From Nannochloropsis salina CCMP1776 (Eukaryota > Sar > Eustigmatophyceae > Eustigmatales > Monodopsidaceae): 64,000 bases of DNA. Both the position numbers and the translations under genes were made by a program. Below the pieces are notes generated by a model that had not been told where the DNA came from, did no database searches, and saw nothing but the letters and a program-made list of their open reading frames with translations. Of this stretch, positions 20,973-34,296 are shown in pieces (position 1 is the first letter of the stretch; each line of letters starts with the position of its first letter). The DNA is taken from positions 248,001 through 312,000 of the forward strand of contig SDOX01000001.1 of the NCBI GenBank assembly GCA_004565275.1, written 5' to 3'.

Positions 20973-23900
20973 CTAGGGCATGATCCCATTCGTCCACAAT
21001 TGAAACTTGTCGTACCACCGCGTCCCACAGGCATCGTAGGAGCGAGCAACGAGCCCGTCCACTATTCTAATGATCTGGGCGTCCGAGAGAGTCTGGCCGT
21101 AACAGAGGCGGGCCTTGAAGGCAGCAATCGCCTGCGCCGGCCCTACTTTCACGAAGCACGGGAACTTGGACTGGAAGGACATGATTTCCATCAGACAGAT
21201 CACGGTTTCGGCGTGGGCGTGTGCCGTCTTGAAGCCTTGGACCATTAGCTCCTTGTAGTAGCTGAGGAGGGGGAGGAGAGGCACAAACGGAAAAGTGAGG
21301 GTGGAGGAGTGGAACAGACGGCATACGACCCCAACCTCCATGTCGGGAGCGACAGAGGGATCCATGTCTACAATCAAGGCAAGCACGATAAGTCCAATGA
21401 ACTCACGATGCAGCCACCTTCCTGTCTCACCTGAATAAGGCAGAATCGGGTCCGTCGAGAATCTCCAGCATCTCCGCGGTCAGCTTGAAGGGTGCGCGTT
21501 CAAAAGAAAATCTCCCCCCGGGCCTGACCCCCAGGACGAAGCCGAAGTCGATGTGGATGACGTGGCCCTTCTTGTCGATCATGATGTTCCCGTTGTGACG
21601 GTCCTTAAAGAAGAGCAGGTAGGAGAGCAAGGAGTACCCCGCCAGTGACTGGGCAAAATTCTGCTGCGCGGCTTTGAATTCCGGCGAACCGCTCCCCCCG
21701 TAAATCTTCTCAAAGTGGCCCCGCAACGTCCCGGGGTAGTCACTGCTCTTCTTGAGCCCGTCGAAGGAGATCGCGTCCGTCAAGAAGGCGATCAGGCCCG
21801 TGCTGTTGCCGGTGCTGATAATCTTGTAGGACCGCAACCAGATCGCGAGCCCCGCCAGCCTGAACACCTCCTCGTAGAAGGAAATCAGCTCCATGATGAA
21901 CACCTCCTGCCTCACGTCGTCGTGGCTCTTCACGATCACCGCCTGGAGGTCCCATCGGCCCGCCGCCACGGCCTCCGTGAAGGAAGTCTTCTCCCGCAAT
22001 CGGTTCCTCTTCTGCACCCACACCTCCCCGTAGCAGGGCACGATCTTGTTCGGGTCCTCAAAGTCACTTTCCCGTCGTCCTCCCTCCCCTTCCATCGACG
22101 ACCGCATGGAAAGTCCCAGCGCGGCTTCGATCTTGGAACCCATGCTCATCAAGCCGCCCCCCCCGCCTCCCCTTGTGCTTCCCCCCAGCCCTGCCAAAGC
22201 TCCTCCCCCAATTTCCTTTCCTTCCCCACGCGCACTGTGCATAGAGGGCATCCGCCGTTTCCGAAGAGCAGCTCGAAATTCGGCCGGGATCTTCCGCAGC
22301 TCCTGCGCTATGTTGGGGCGACTGACGCGCCACAAGGAGGGATTCGTGCGCCCGCTCGCCGACGCGCGCATTCCGATGCTGGGCAGACTCAACCGACGCT
22401 GTGCTTGAGCGCCTTCCCCTGCCTGCACGTCCCCGAGATCCTCGTCCTCCCGGTCCACAAGGGGCCCCAGGCAGAGGGGGGCTTCCTGCCCGTGCTGTTT
22501 GGAGGACGGCCCGAGGCTGGAAATGGATTGCACCGAAGTGATCGAGGTAGGGACGTGGTTTCCATTGGCGTCTGCGTCCTGGGTGTCAGTGTCGGTGGCG
22601 GAGGAAGCCCCGGTCTGGGAGGATGAATGGTACGAGATGGAGGAGAAGATGGTCGCAAATGTGGAGGGGGCGGGCCCTTTCGCGCGGCTGTCGGTGATGG
22701 CGCCTGCCTGGGCGTCCTCCGCAGCTTTGCGTGGGAGCGTCTCCCCGCTCCCACCGTTCGCGTTGGCCATCTCCAGCCCCCCACCCCCCTGGCTGGCGCT
22801 CAGACGCAAGGAGGGCGGCGTCTCTCCGTCCGCGTCCAAGGCGCCGTACCGCTGGTGCAAGTAGTTGGCCACGTCCACCTGCATGTCCTTCTCCACCTCG
22901 AAGAGAACCAGGCAGGGGCAGCGCTCCTTGGTGCTGAAAGCCCGGGCCTCTTCGGGAAGGAGGCCCAGGATGCGACACCAGGGTTCGGTGGACTGGCAGA
23001 GGGGCAGGTAAGCGGCGGGCGGGATCTTCACGTCGGGGAGGCGTTCTTTCAGGGCCCGAGTGCGGATGCCTCGGTCCAGGAAACGCATCTCCTCGGAGAT
23101 GTCCGTCAGTCGGTTGATAAAGTCGCGCTGGGACTTGAAGAATTGGTAGCGTCCGAACTCTGCGGGGTAGAGCATGTGCTCCTCCCCTTTCTGCAGAAAG
23201 GTGGGGGCCATAGACTGGGCCTTCAGCTGGTTCACCCATTGCTCCATCTCCTCCTTCGTCTCCGCCTTGAGCATGTAGACACAGGCTGCCCCCCCGGTGG
23301 CGGCCGGGGAGACCTCGAAGTAGTGCTCGTGCCGAGGGTGGTCCACCACGGCCACGACGGCCGCCTCCAAGGGAACGGCCCGGTGCAGGCGTCCGCAGTC
23401 CTTGCTGTTGTAGCAGTAGAGGACCCGGTCCTGGATCTTGAACCAGCGAAGCTTCCAGCCTTTGGAGTGGCAGCACGAGCGCCGGAGATGCCGCTTGTAG
23501 GCGAGCTGCCCCTCCATGACACTGTGCTCCTTTCCTCCCACGGTGATTTCCGTCGGATCCAAAATTTGTGCCGCCTGAAACCGCCGCTCCGCGATCCCCA
23601 GCTCCTCCAGCTCCGTCTTGCTCAGCTTGCCCGACCGGTACAGGTCTTCCAGATGCCGGACACGGGGGGCGCCGTAGACTACACAGCGGTGGACGTTTTG
23701 CAGGAGCTTGGCGCACCGGCGGTAGTATCGCTGGTTCCCATGCACAGTCCTGCGCCCGTCCGACCCCTCCACCTGATAGTCTTCCATGGCGCCCACCAAG
23801 ATGAAGTGCAGCTGCAGGGCGAAATGCAACGAGTGTTGGCAAACGATTAGCACGAATTGCTCCAATGCCGCTGTCGGCCAATCGACCTCGAGGTGGATAA

Positions 23901-24105
23901 TCATGTGGGCGAGCTGAGGGAGGTAGAACTCAATACCCTCGAAGACCGTCTTCTGGTCCGAGTACTCCGAGAGCAAGTCCGCAAGCTCGCTGATGACTTC
24001 CGGCCTATGCCGGTTTTTCCAAATGATGATGGTCGCTTTGCGCATGTCGACCGAGTCGTCCGCGGTGAGCAGGTCCTCCAGCGAGCTGATGGAGGGGAGC
24101 GACAT
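20973..24105 (-). CDS. PI4KB: phosphatidylinositol 4-kinase, type III beta, with PH domain
   Basis: Exons 24105-21431 and 21261-20973 (GT-AG), about 987 residues. The N-terminal 190 residues match the helical lipid-kinase-unique region of PI4KIII-beta (EFYLPQLAHMIIHLE, HFALQLHFILVGAMED). A PH domain follows at about 195-300 (VMEGQLAYKRH, GWKLRWFKIQDRVLYCY, EEMEQWVNQL). A long Ser/Gly-rich linker leads to the catalytic domain from about residue 690: KSHDDVRQEVFIMELI, then the loop FFKDRHNGNIMIDKKGH and HIDFGFVLG. The junction restores FSYYKELMVQGF, and the typical C-terminal WYDKFQ ends the protein. The enzyme makes PI4P on Golgi membranes. A frame continues upstream of 24105 without an ATG, so a 5' exon is possible. 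The PH domain is not part of the animal or yeast enzyme. Confidence 0.92.
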
Positions 24106-25635
24106 CGAATCGGAAAAGAGAGAAAAACATTCAACATGAGCCTTGCGAACACAAGAGGCGGATGACAAAAAATCCGTCCATCTCTCTGATAGGTTGAAGG
24201 TCACACACACGATCTTGCAGAAGCTCTTCGCAAAAGCGGATTGCTAATCTGTCAGGCAATCGCTCAGATCGGTTTTTCCACTTACAAGTGCTCCGTCCTG
24301 ACATTCTTTGACGCCGCACCTCCCATCTTTGTATGGATCTGCTCCTGCCGCTTTGCCTTCTATCCAATGAAGGGTAAATTAGTATGTTTTCGGTAGAGTA
24401 GCGGCGCTGTCTGGATGACTCTTCGACGGGCAATGGTCAGATTCCCCTTCCGCTCCTTTTCAAACAGTCAGCCGCCTCCGTCTCGGTTGGCGCAAAGACA
24501 ACGTCCTAAGGTTAGTCACAGGCGAAAAGAAATGTTTAAAAGGCTGTGGCACACCATACACACGCGGCACGGGTGATGTAAAGCCCCTATAAAAGGAGGC
24601 CTTCTAGTCTACACGTTCCGCCTCTCGCTCGTTCCAATCTCGGAAATGAGGAAACAGGGCATCTAGTGAGAGGAAATTCCCACCGCCTGTCGCAAGTAAG
24701 CATTTCCGACAAAGCCTTTCCACGACAGACAGAGCGGATATGACAGGGGTGATGAAAACAAATCGGTCGTGAGAGCAAGAAGTAGACTGACATGCAAGCC
24801 AGAGATGGCACGTTAGCGCATGACTTGCGTCGCCGCATGGAAGTACCGCGATGGTCCCAGCTCAATGAGCGGCTCGGAACGGCCGGGCGAGCGGGAAGCG
24901 AAATAAATGAGAAAAAAACGTGCGCAACAAACAGACAAATCTCGTTGCCACGCACGCAATAGGGATAACATATTGAGTTCCAGTCGATGAATGGAAGCTT
25001 CGTCTTATTTTTACAGAGCTTGAGATAGGGGTTAGGCTTAACGGACAGGGGCGGGAAGCTTTTTTGTTGGTAAGATCCACCGACCTAGGGAAGGGCGTGC
25101 CAGAGATAACAAGCTACACAGACATGCTGTCACCTTGTAACTCTTTCGATTGTGAGTGCATCGCGTTCGATCATGGAGTTGCGCAAAGTCTATCGCTTCT
25201 TTTTCGTTGCTCGGGCCAAGACACCTAGACCAAGCGGTGGGCCTGCCATTTTCTTTTCCTGCTCCTGTCAAACAGATGATCAATGGGCAGAGATACCCAG
25301 AAAAAGAGGAAGATGAGCTTGAAAATTTATGAGCAATAGGATATGTATTTTGTGATTTATCGGATATTTTTGTGAGCAAGCGTACAAACAAACTATCTGC
25401 AATACACACATGCAGACACACCTCCCAAAAAATATGAAAATAAGCGTTGGAAGCCATGGAAACCAGCGTAACGACCTTTTAAATGTCCAAGCGGTAGGGT
25501 CGCAGGAAGCGATCGTGGTACGATTCACACCAAGAGGGCTGTCAGGAGAGAATCGTCTCCTCCTTCTGCCATGTTCGAGCATGCATGAACCAAAGAGGTC
25601 GAAGCCCTCCCTCCGTGGAACCAGGCCGAAAGATT
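24106..25635. other. intergenic region, about 1.5 kb
   Basis: It carries the promoter side of PI4K. Short open frames here show no coding character or family. No RNA gene or repeat stands out. Confidence 0.4.
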
Positions 25636-25967
25636 TCATACAGGCAATATTCCACCCACCGCGAGGAACAACTTGAATTCATGATTCGACATAAGCGCAG
25701 GGCGGCGGACACAGTGACATTTGCTGCTCTATTAACTCCCTCTTCTCCATTATATGAGGTACTCACCGCCTGGTGCAAACAGTGCTCTAAGGCAGTTTGC
25801 AGCATCCTGATGTTCACATTCGCTTCCCCGTTCTCCTTGCGCTCCATGGCTGTCAACAAGGCATTGAGCTCCCGCTGGCACGCAGCCGCCTTCTTGGGTT
25901 TCAGCATGCGTTTAGCCATCTGCAGCTCACGAACAGTCAGTACTTTCGTCGGTCTAGGTCCCGGCAT
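25636..25967 (-). CDS. small mS37/MRP10-like (CHCH-type) candidate
   Basis: Exon 25967-25767 encodes 67 residues from ATG, and a 95-base GT-AG intron leads to a probable short last exon 25671-25636; together 78 residues. The protein is basic at first (KVLTVRELQMAKRMLKPKKA), then has a Cys, a helix, an Asn/Gly turn, a second helix and a Cys (ACQRELNALLTAME and QTALEHCL). Length, basic N-terminus and spacing resemble the mitochondrial ribosomal protein mS37/MRP10, a twin CX9C protein. Only the outer Cys pair (positions 1 and 4 of the twin motif) is present; the inner pair reads Ala and Ile. The last exon is the least certain part. This is a suggestion, not an identification. Confidence 0.4.
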
Positions 25968-26329
25968 GGCAACACAAAGCTCACGAAGTGGCAAAGGGGG
26001 TAACTGAATGAACGTGGCGACTTGAGTAATGAATACCTTGGCTTCTCAAGCCGGCAGGACAGGGCAGACGCTCCTAGAGGGGCGCCAGACACCACCCGAG
26101 TATCGTCCTCCCTGGTCCGCAAGCCTGTGTTTAAACGCGTTAGTGCAGGCATGATAGTGAATGCATGTGTAAGGATGATGGCGGCGGTGAAGAGGCTGGC
26201 CGATGGATTGCGCATACAGATTTTAGGACAGCTTTAAACGCGGACGGGCGCCAGGCAGATCCTCGTCACCTACAAGCTGTCGCCGAGTGACCTCCCTCAT
26301 GTCCATGCCAGGGCGCACACACCGAGACC
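25968..26329. other. divergent intergenic region
   Basis: Between the mS37-like candidate (-) and the unknown coiled protein (+). No gene seen. Confidence 0.35.
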
Positions 26330-26929
26330 ATGCTCCGCTTGCAGAAGAAATACACCGTCATCATGCGTAAGTATGCACGTGCATTAAACAGGCAGCGCGA
26401 AGTGAGTGACGGGGAGAGCGGTAAAGCTTTGGCTTTGCCTTTTGGCGTCCTAATGGGAAACACCACATCGGGAAAAATGTTGAAGGAAGTAGTGGCAGAC
26501 GCGCGCGCGGTCCTGAAGGCAACTGGGAAAAATACTTTCGAGCAAGTCAAAGCTCGACGTCAAGATGTGCAACGACAATTGGATGAGGTCAGTAAGCACA
26601 AAGAGGATCTGTTGCAGCGTCGTGCGGCAGGTGTTCGAGCCATAGTCAAAGAGTACGCGGCCAAACGAGAGATGATGTTGGAACACTTTGCCTCAGACAA
26701 AACTCAGCAGCCACCCGCGTTTGGAGCAGGTTCAGCACCCCTTACAGACACAGCTTCGAGTGCCAAAGACAGTCAGAAGAAAAAAGTATTCAGGGCTACG
26801 GAAAGCTCGTCAAGCACACACAGATTGCTGCCATCTCCAGAAGAGGTGTTTCGAAAAGCGAAAGGCTTTGATGAGAGCAGGGGCTCCAAGATTTCCTCCA
26901 CTGATCCTTCAAAAAATGGACCTCACTGA
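26330..26929 (+). CDS. unknown basic, mostly helical protein (199 aa)
   Basis: One exon from ATG 26330. The first 120 residues are rich in Lys, Arg, Glu and Gln and look like amphipathic or coiled helices (VKARRQDVQRQLDEVSKH, IVKEYAAKREMMLEHF). The last 80 are Ser-, Pro- and Lys-rich and probably disordered. No membrane segment or targeting signal is clear. I do not recognise a family. Coding status is inferred from an intact 200-codon frame with plausible composition and no competing frame. A similar size and character is seen in small mitochondrial or cytoskeletal accessory proteins, but nothing specific supports that. Confidence 0.5.
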   Translation: MLRLQKKYTVIMRKYARALNRQREVSDGESGKALALPFGVLMGNTTSGKMLKEVVADARAVLKATGKNTFEQVKARRQDVQRQLDEVSKHKEDLLQRRAAGVRAIVKEYAAKREMMLEHFASDKTQQPPAFGAGSAPLTDTASSAKDSQKKKVFRATESSSSTHRLLPSPEEVFRKAKGFDESRGSKISSTDPSKNGPH

Positions 26930-27163
26930 TAAGGAAGAAATGCAGCAGATTGTAATGGCGTGATGATCTATAAATCGCAAATGTACAGAAAAGAAAACCA
27001 CGAAAGAAGCTAATGGCAATTTGCTTCCACATCTCAGCCTGCTCACCTTTCCGCCAGAGTTCTACATTAACGGACGCTAGATAATCTACACTGAGAAAAT
27101 TTCTTTATTTTCTTATCTATTATTCACAAATAAGGTCATCCTGGCCTTGTGAAGCTTGCTCAC

Positions 27164-29313
<2,150 letters not shown>

Positions 29314-29332
29314 ATTTTGGACCTTGGAAGGG

Positions 29333-29342
29333 TTTAAATATA
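29333..29342 (-). promoter_or_regulatory. TATA-like element of the PH-MAPK gene
   Basis: TATATTTAAA (minus strand) begins 29 bases before the ATG at 29313. It supports that ATG over the one at 29445. Confidence 0.45.
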
Positions 29343-30023
29343 TTTTTTTATGAGCACATTTCCATTTCGTCGATCGCAGGGAGGGAAGGAATCGCGACGG
29401 CTGCAGCACCAGCCTGGGCCCATTCCGCTTGGCCGATGTCGCCATAAGTCAAAAGTCCCGCATATAAAGCGGGACTCCGAATGGAGAACATTAGACCTTG
29501 CCCACACACACCTGTACTATCATACGCATGGAAGCGTCCAAGACGCATCCCGTGAGGACAAGTGCACGGTCCTTTGGTCCCGTCCGCGGCCCCCCTGTGC
29601 CCACGCCCCCGACCTCGCCGTGCCACCCGCGGCCTCGGCGACGTGGACGGCAAGAAAGGGGGAGCCGGAAATCCAAGGCTTTATTCCACCACGGCCCGTC
29701 TTCCGCCCCGCCTGGAGATGAAAACATGCCCTTGGTGTCAACTTAAGTGCAGGAGAGTGGAATGCGGTCGGGCGTCCGCACTCTCATCTCACGTGTGTCG
29801 GGCTCACATAAAGCTAACCTGCGGCTTACTCCAGTCGCGCCCTCGCTCCTCGCGCTCTGTCATCACCAATGTAGTCCTGAAGCACTCTGCCCGTCCTCAT
29901 CACCCCACGTCTGACAACAAAGCACAGGATAATTTAACAGAGATTCAAAGTACTATCTGGATCACGTGGCCTCCCGGGCCTGCACCGCTCACCCAAGTCA
30001 AACCTTTGCCCGCAGCGTCAGGC
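29343..30023. other. divergent region; possible upstream exon of the Gln-rich gene
   Basis: Mostly promoter sequence. A plus-strand frame open from 29562 runs into the Gln-rich gene and encodes CPWC followed by ALSSHVCRAH near 29723-29810, which resembles a C2H2 zinc finger. If real, the next gene starts earlier than annotated. Confidence 0.35.
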
Positions 30024-33000
30024 ATGGACACACCTGCCACCGAGGAGGGGGAAGGCCGCCAGCCGAAACCACCGGCTACTCTTACGGTATGTTTGAGACT
30101 TGTTATGGCCACAAAAATATCCTACGCCGGTCAAGTGTACTGGCCTCTGTCGAGTGGGATTTGAGAATCGTTGATGAACCAGTGCATAAGTTGCCTTCAA
30201 TGCCGCCCGGGCTCCTGCTCGAGAGACATTGTATCTCTGCCGTCAAACACCAACCGCTTTCTTGTCAGAACCTTAATAAAGCCTCTCCGTCCCACAACAC
30301 AAATCAAAAAATAGCTGCAAGAATGTGGCGGAGGAAGGGAAGGGCAAGTGAGGACCGATGCGGCAGATGGAGGTTGTGAAGGCCCCGTGTCGCCGTCACC
30401 GCCACTGCCACTCGAAGGCCCAGCGGCAGAACTCCTAGACGATCTGGATCCCCGGAATAGAGGCCATGAGAATGGTGAAGGCGGTCTGCATGGGCGTATT
30501 GGGAAGTCGAGTGGAGATGGGAGCCAAGCAGGACATGCTTATGCATCTCAAGTCGCGCCACCTCCGACAACCTCAGTCCCCCATCCGGCGGCCGCGTTCC
30601 CATCCTCATCTACAGATGCCGCGCCCCCACTACGCTCCCAGCCGCAACAGGACGCGTCAAGACAGCAGCAAGAGGAGTCCCACGAACAGTCACCGTCGGA
30701 CGAATACCTGATCGCTCCCTTAGTGCGGTCGGAGCCTCGGCACGGGCAGGCACCTCCTTTCCAGGACCCGAAGCCACCGGCTCCCTCAGCCCACCACCAC
30801 GAGCCATTCCAGACATCTGCGCTGGTGTATCAGCAGCAGTCGCAGCACCAATCAGCGCTGCAAGAGCTCCCAACAGGAAGGGGCGGAGCGAGCACGCACA
30901 GCTCCCACACGCTCCTGCAGCTCCAGCAACAGCTTCACGCCCGGAGCGCACAAGCGGCAGCCGCCGCCGCTACGCAGCAACAGCAGCAGCAGGAGCGCGT
31001 GGCCTATCTCCAGCAGCAGCAGCCCCTTCACAGGCTCTCTCCCTTCCAACAGACTCCCTCCCAGGCGGAACAGGACACCCTGTCCCGCCGCCAGCCACGC
31101 CCGTCCGCGCCTCAACACCTGCCCGCCTCCACCACAGCGCCCCCTCCCAAGGACCCTCAGGCCTTCCAACAGTATCGAACCCACTCCATACCGCAACACC
31201 AGCCGCAGCCATCGTCCCACCACCAGCCTTTCCAACCTTCCCAGCACCCCCAGGAGCAGCAGCGGGCGTTGCAGCCCGAGCATGATCCCCTGTCCCTTGC
31301 GCCCCCTGCCGACCGGCAGAATGCCTCGCTTCCCCACGGCCATTTTCCTCCGCCCTCTCACGTCGTGGCAGCGGCACGGGCCCACAGCAGCGGTGTAAAT
31401 GGCACCTACGGCGGGGCAAATGTGGACAGGCGCGTCGCTAGCATGGACAGCTCGCACGGCGGAAGCGGCAGCAACATTTATATATCCGTTCCGTCACGTG
31501 CCATGCCAAGCTCTGTCAGCGGCGGTGTGAGAGACAGCAGAGAAAATTGGATATATAGGATGCACCAGCCCTACGCCCAACACTCGAATCTCCAGCCAGC
31601 CCGGTCCAATGGCCGGGGCCCGAGTGGCTACCAGGACGCTGAGAGCGCCAACCCGATACTGGAAGCTCAAGGAGGGAGAGACTTCGGTCAACGGGGGGGC
31701 GCAGGGTACCAAGGAGGAGGGGTAGGAGGGGACAGGGTGCTCGGCATGAAGCGGGGGCTGTCGTCGCGCTACGAGGACGGGGGGGACTCGGACCGTGAGG
31801 ACGACCGTAAGCGGCGGTGGATGACCAAGGAGCAGGCGCGGGCGTGCCAGCAGAAATTTGAGGAATGGAACGGCAGCCTGCGGGGCAAACAGGAGGATGT
31901 GGCCCAGTTCGCGAAGGGGATTGGGCTGAGCGCGCTGCAGGTGGAGAAGCGTTTTCATTACATTCGGAAGCACTACGACAAAGTGACGAAGCGCTTGACC
32001 ACCGAGGAGAGCAGTCGCGGAAGGGGCTTTGAGCTTCTGAACAGCGGCGGGGGGGGGATATTCGGACTGTGCACGGGCTCCACGCAAATAGCTCTCATTT
32101 CGCGCGTGAACGAGTGGGCCCAGCACGAGCTGGACTCGGACCGCCTGATGAAGATGCTCATCCACCTCGCCTCCACGGTCCGGCACAAGGAGACCGACGA
32201 GGTCCTAGTACGGCCCTCCCGTCACCAGATCACTAAGTTGGAGGGATGCAAGTTCTTTGACGGGGGAGTACCCCCCCATCTGGTCGTGGAGCCCGCTTCC
32301 ACCGCCGCCTTTGTGGACGTGTTGCAGGAGTTGGACTTAGTCTGGCTGGGCCGACGCACCAATCCCGAACCCTTCGCCCTCTTCATGCTGGATTCGGGCT
32401 TGGCGAACTCAGTCTCCTCCGTGACCAAATGGGTGGACGTCCGCTTGCGGGGGCACCACCTTCCCTGCTTTACCATTGTTCCCAAAGGTAGGATGAAACC
32501 GGTGAAGACGCAGATTGGCGTTCCCTGGATGCAAGCCTTGATGACCTCGGTCCCGGGCATGGGCACCACTCGCCTCATTTCTGAAGAGAACTTAGAGTAC
32601 GTGCTGTCATCCGACTCTCAAGTGCTGGGCAATTTGATGGGGTTGGACGCCTTGGAGCTCCTGTATACGCTGTCCGAGTGCTTGGTCCTCCCCCAGGCGC
32701 CACCCGGCATGCTTATTGCAGATTCCGCAGGCGGTGGAGGTTCTGGCCATCAGACAGTGCCGCTCATAGCGCCACTGGAGCATTCTAGGCAAGCGGTATA
32801 TCCTGAAACACAACAAAGTCAGCAAAGCCATCAACAGCCGCAAATTCAGCTACAGCGCGGCCAATTACAACAATTATCACACCAACAACAAATGCAGCCA
32901 TATCAACAACAGCAGCAACCACCACAACAGGCATACTTGCACCAACCACAACAACCACCACCGCCACAGTCACAAGCGCCACAACCACAACCACAAGCAC

Positions 33001-33057
33001 ATCGTCATCAGCAACAAGAAGAACAACAACAACACCAATCACAACAACAGCATCGAG

Positions 33058-33098
<41 letters not shown>

Positions 33099-33323
33099 CT
33101 ACTACTACTACTACAACAACAACAACAACCACCACAACCACCACCACCACCAAAACAACAACAACAACAACAGCAGCAGCACCAGCCGTTCAAAAACTCA
33201 GATGATGAGCAAGAGTCGACCAGGGCATCGGCGGGGACAGAAAAAGCAGCCAGCCAGTTGCGGAAGTCTGAACAGGATGGGGCTAGGGGGGGAGGAGGAA
33301 CCAAGGTACACACAGCATTGTGA
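30024..33323 (+). CDS. Gln-rich protein with Myb/SANT-like domain; 5' exons tentative
   Basis: The main exon (about 30430-33323) is one long open frame. Proposed 5' exons are 30024-30086 (ATG, donor GTATGT) and 30269-30347. The phases fit and give 1011 residues, but this part is tentative because the long frame itself begins without an ATG. The first 480 residues are Gln-, Pro-, Ser- and His-rich. At about 31810-31990 a helical domain (RWMTKEQARACQQKFEEW, LQVEKRFHYIRKHYDKV) looks Myb/SANT- or homeodomain-like. A conserved-looking globular region of about 230 residues follows (32040-32700) that I cannot name. The C-terminus is a polyGln tract coded almost only by CAA. Such a layout suits a transcription regulator with disordered activation regions, but no function is proven. 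Confidence 0.7.
32808..33185 (+). repeat. CAA/CAG microsatellite coding polyGln
   Basis: Dense CAA with CAG, CCA and a short CTA interruption (about 33100-33115, coding Leu). The near-pure CAA run at 33049-33098 is likely to vary in length. Confidence 0.9.
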
Positions 33324-34296
33324 GATCAAAAATATGAGGCCTAAGCTACACGTGAAGAACTTGACAGTAACTAATGAGGAAATGCGATATGTACATGATA
33401 GTCTGCTGCTCTCAAGCAGCCTTTCGACTGAAAGGAGGAAAACGCCATGTGCCAAGAGTTTCTTCGACTTTGTGGAAAAGGTGTGTGTATTTCTCACGCC
33501 TTGTAAGAAACTCAGCGTATACGCAACCCAAATGTAAGTGATAAATGTGTGCTCCTAGCTGGAAAATATGGAGCTTTTTATCTCATCAGCGACAATGGTT
33601 TGAAATAGCATTGATGACAATATGAGTTATTCAAATGGAAGGAGGACTAAAGAACCGCGCGTCGATACCGAGATGGATCTGGACCTTGCTTGAAATGTTG
33701 AATGAGATGGTCTGTCAAAGATTAAAGTCATGTGAATGAACGTTAGAGCTTTCTTGCCTCTTGACCCCCCGCCTGGATAACTTTTATTCATTTTATCAGC
33801 CCAAGGCAACTTTTTATTAGAATGCGGCTTCTTCTGTACGTCATCGTTTTGCATTTCAAAGGATCGTTTGCGGGATCAAACAAGCCATTTATCGGTGGGG
33901 GTCAGGCTTTCATCCGAAAAAAATATGCTACAAGTAAAATATCATAGCAGGAGGTCCGCTACGACTTTGCGATCCCAAAGAAAAATGTGGCGACCTCCTG
34001 CTCCATCTCGGGCCCTATGGGGGGGTCGTCGTAACGGTTTTTTGAAAAATGTACACATACACGGGTGTGAGCTCATCCTCACATTTTTAATTATAATGCT
34101 CCAAGCGCCTTCATGATTGTTTGTTCTGTAAATGCTACGTGATTCATGCGACAATCAGAAGAGAGAAACGTGCTGTCCTTCACTTGTACTGCGCGTGCGC
34201 GTCTAATCACGTAGCAATTTCGCTCACTCGCGCTGGCGTCACTCCTTCCGTTTTCGTTGACACATACAAGCAAGGAACCCAATCCACATTAAGGAC
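33324..34296. other. intergenic region, about 1 kb
   Basis: Between two plus-strand genes, AT-rich. No gene seen; it should hold the kinesin promoter. Confidence 0.4.

Noticed and set aside
22586-23881. Long frames on both strands within PI4K (431 codons minus, 407 codons plus at 22627-23850)
   Set aside because: Shadows of the PI4K coding frame with no domain of their own.
33008-33313. Poly-Cys frame opposite the CAA repeat
   Set aside because: Pure by-product of the microsatellite read in another frame.
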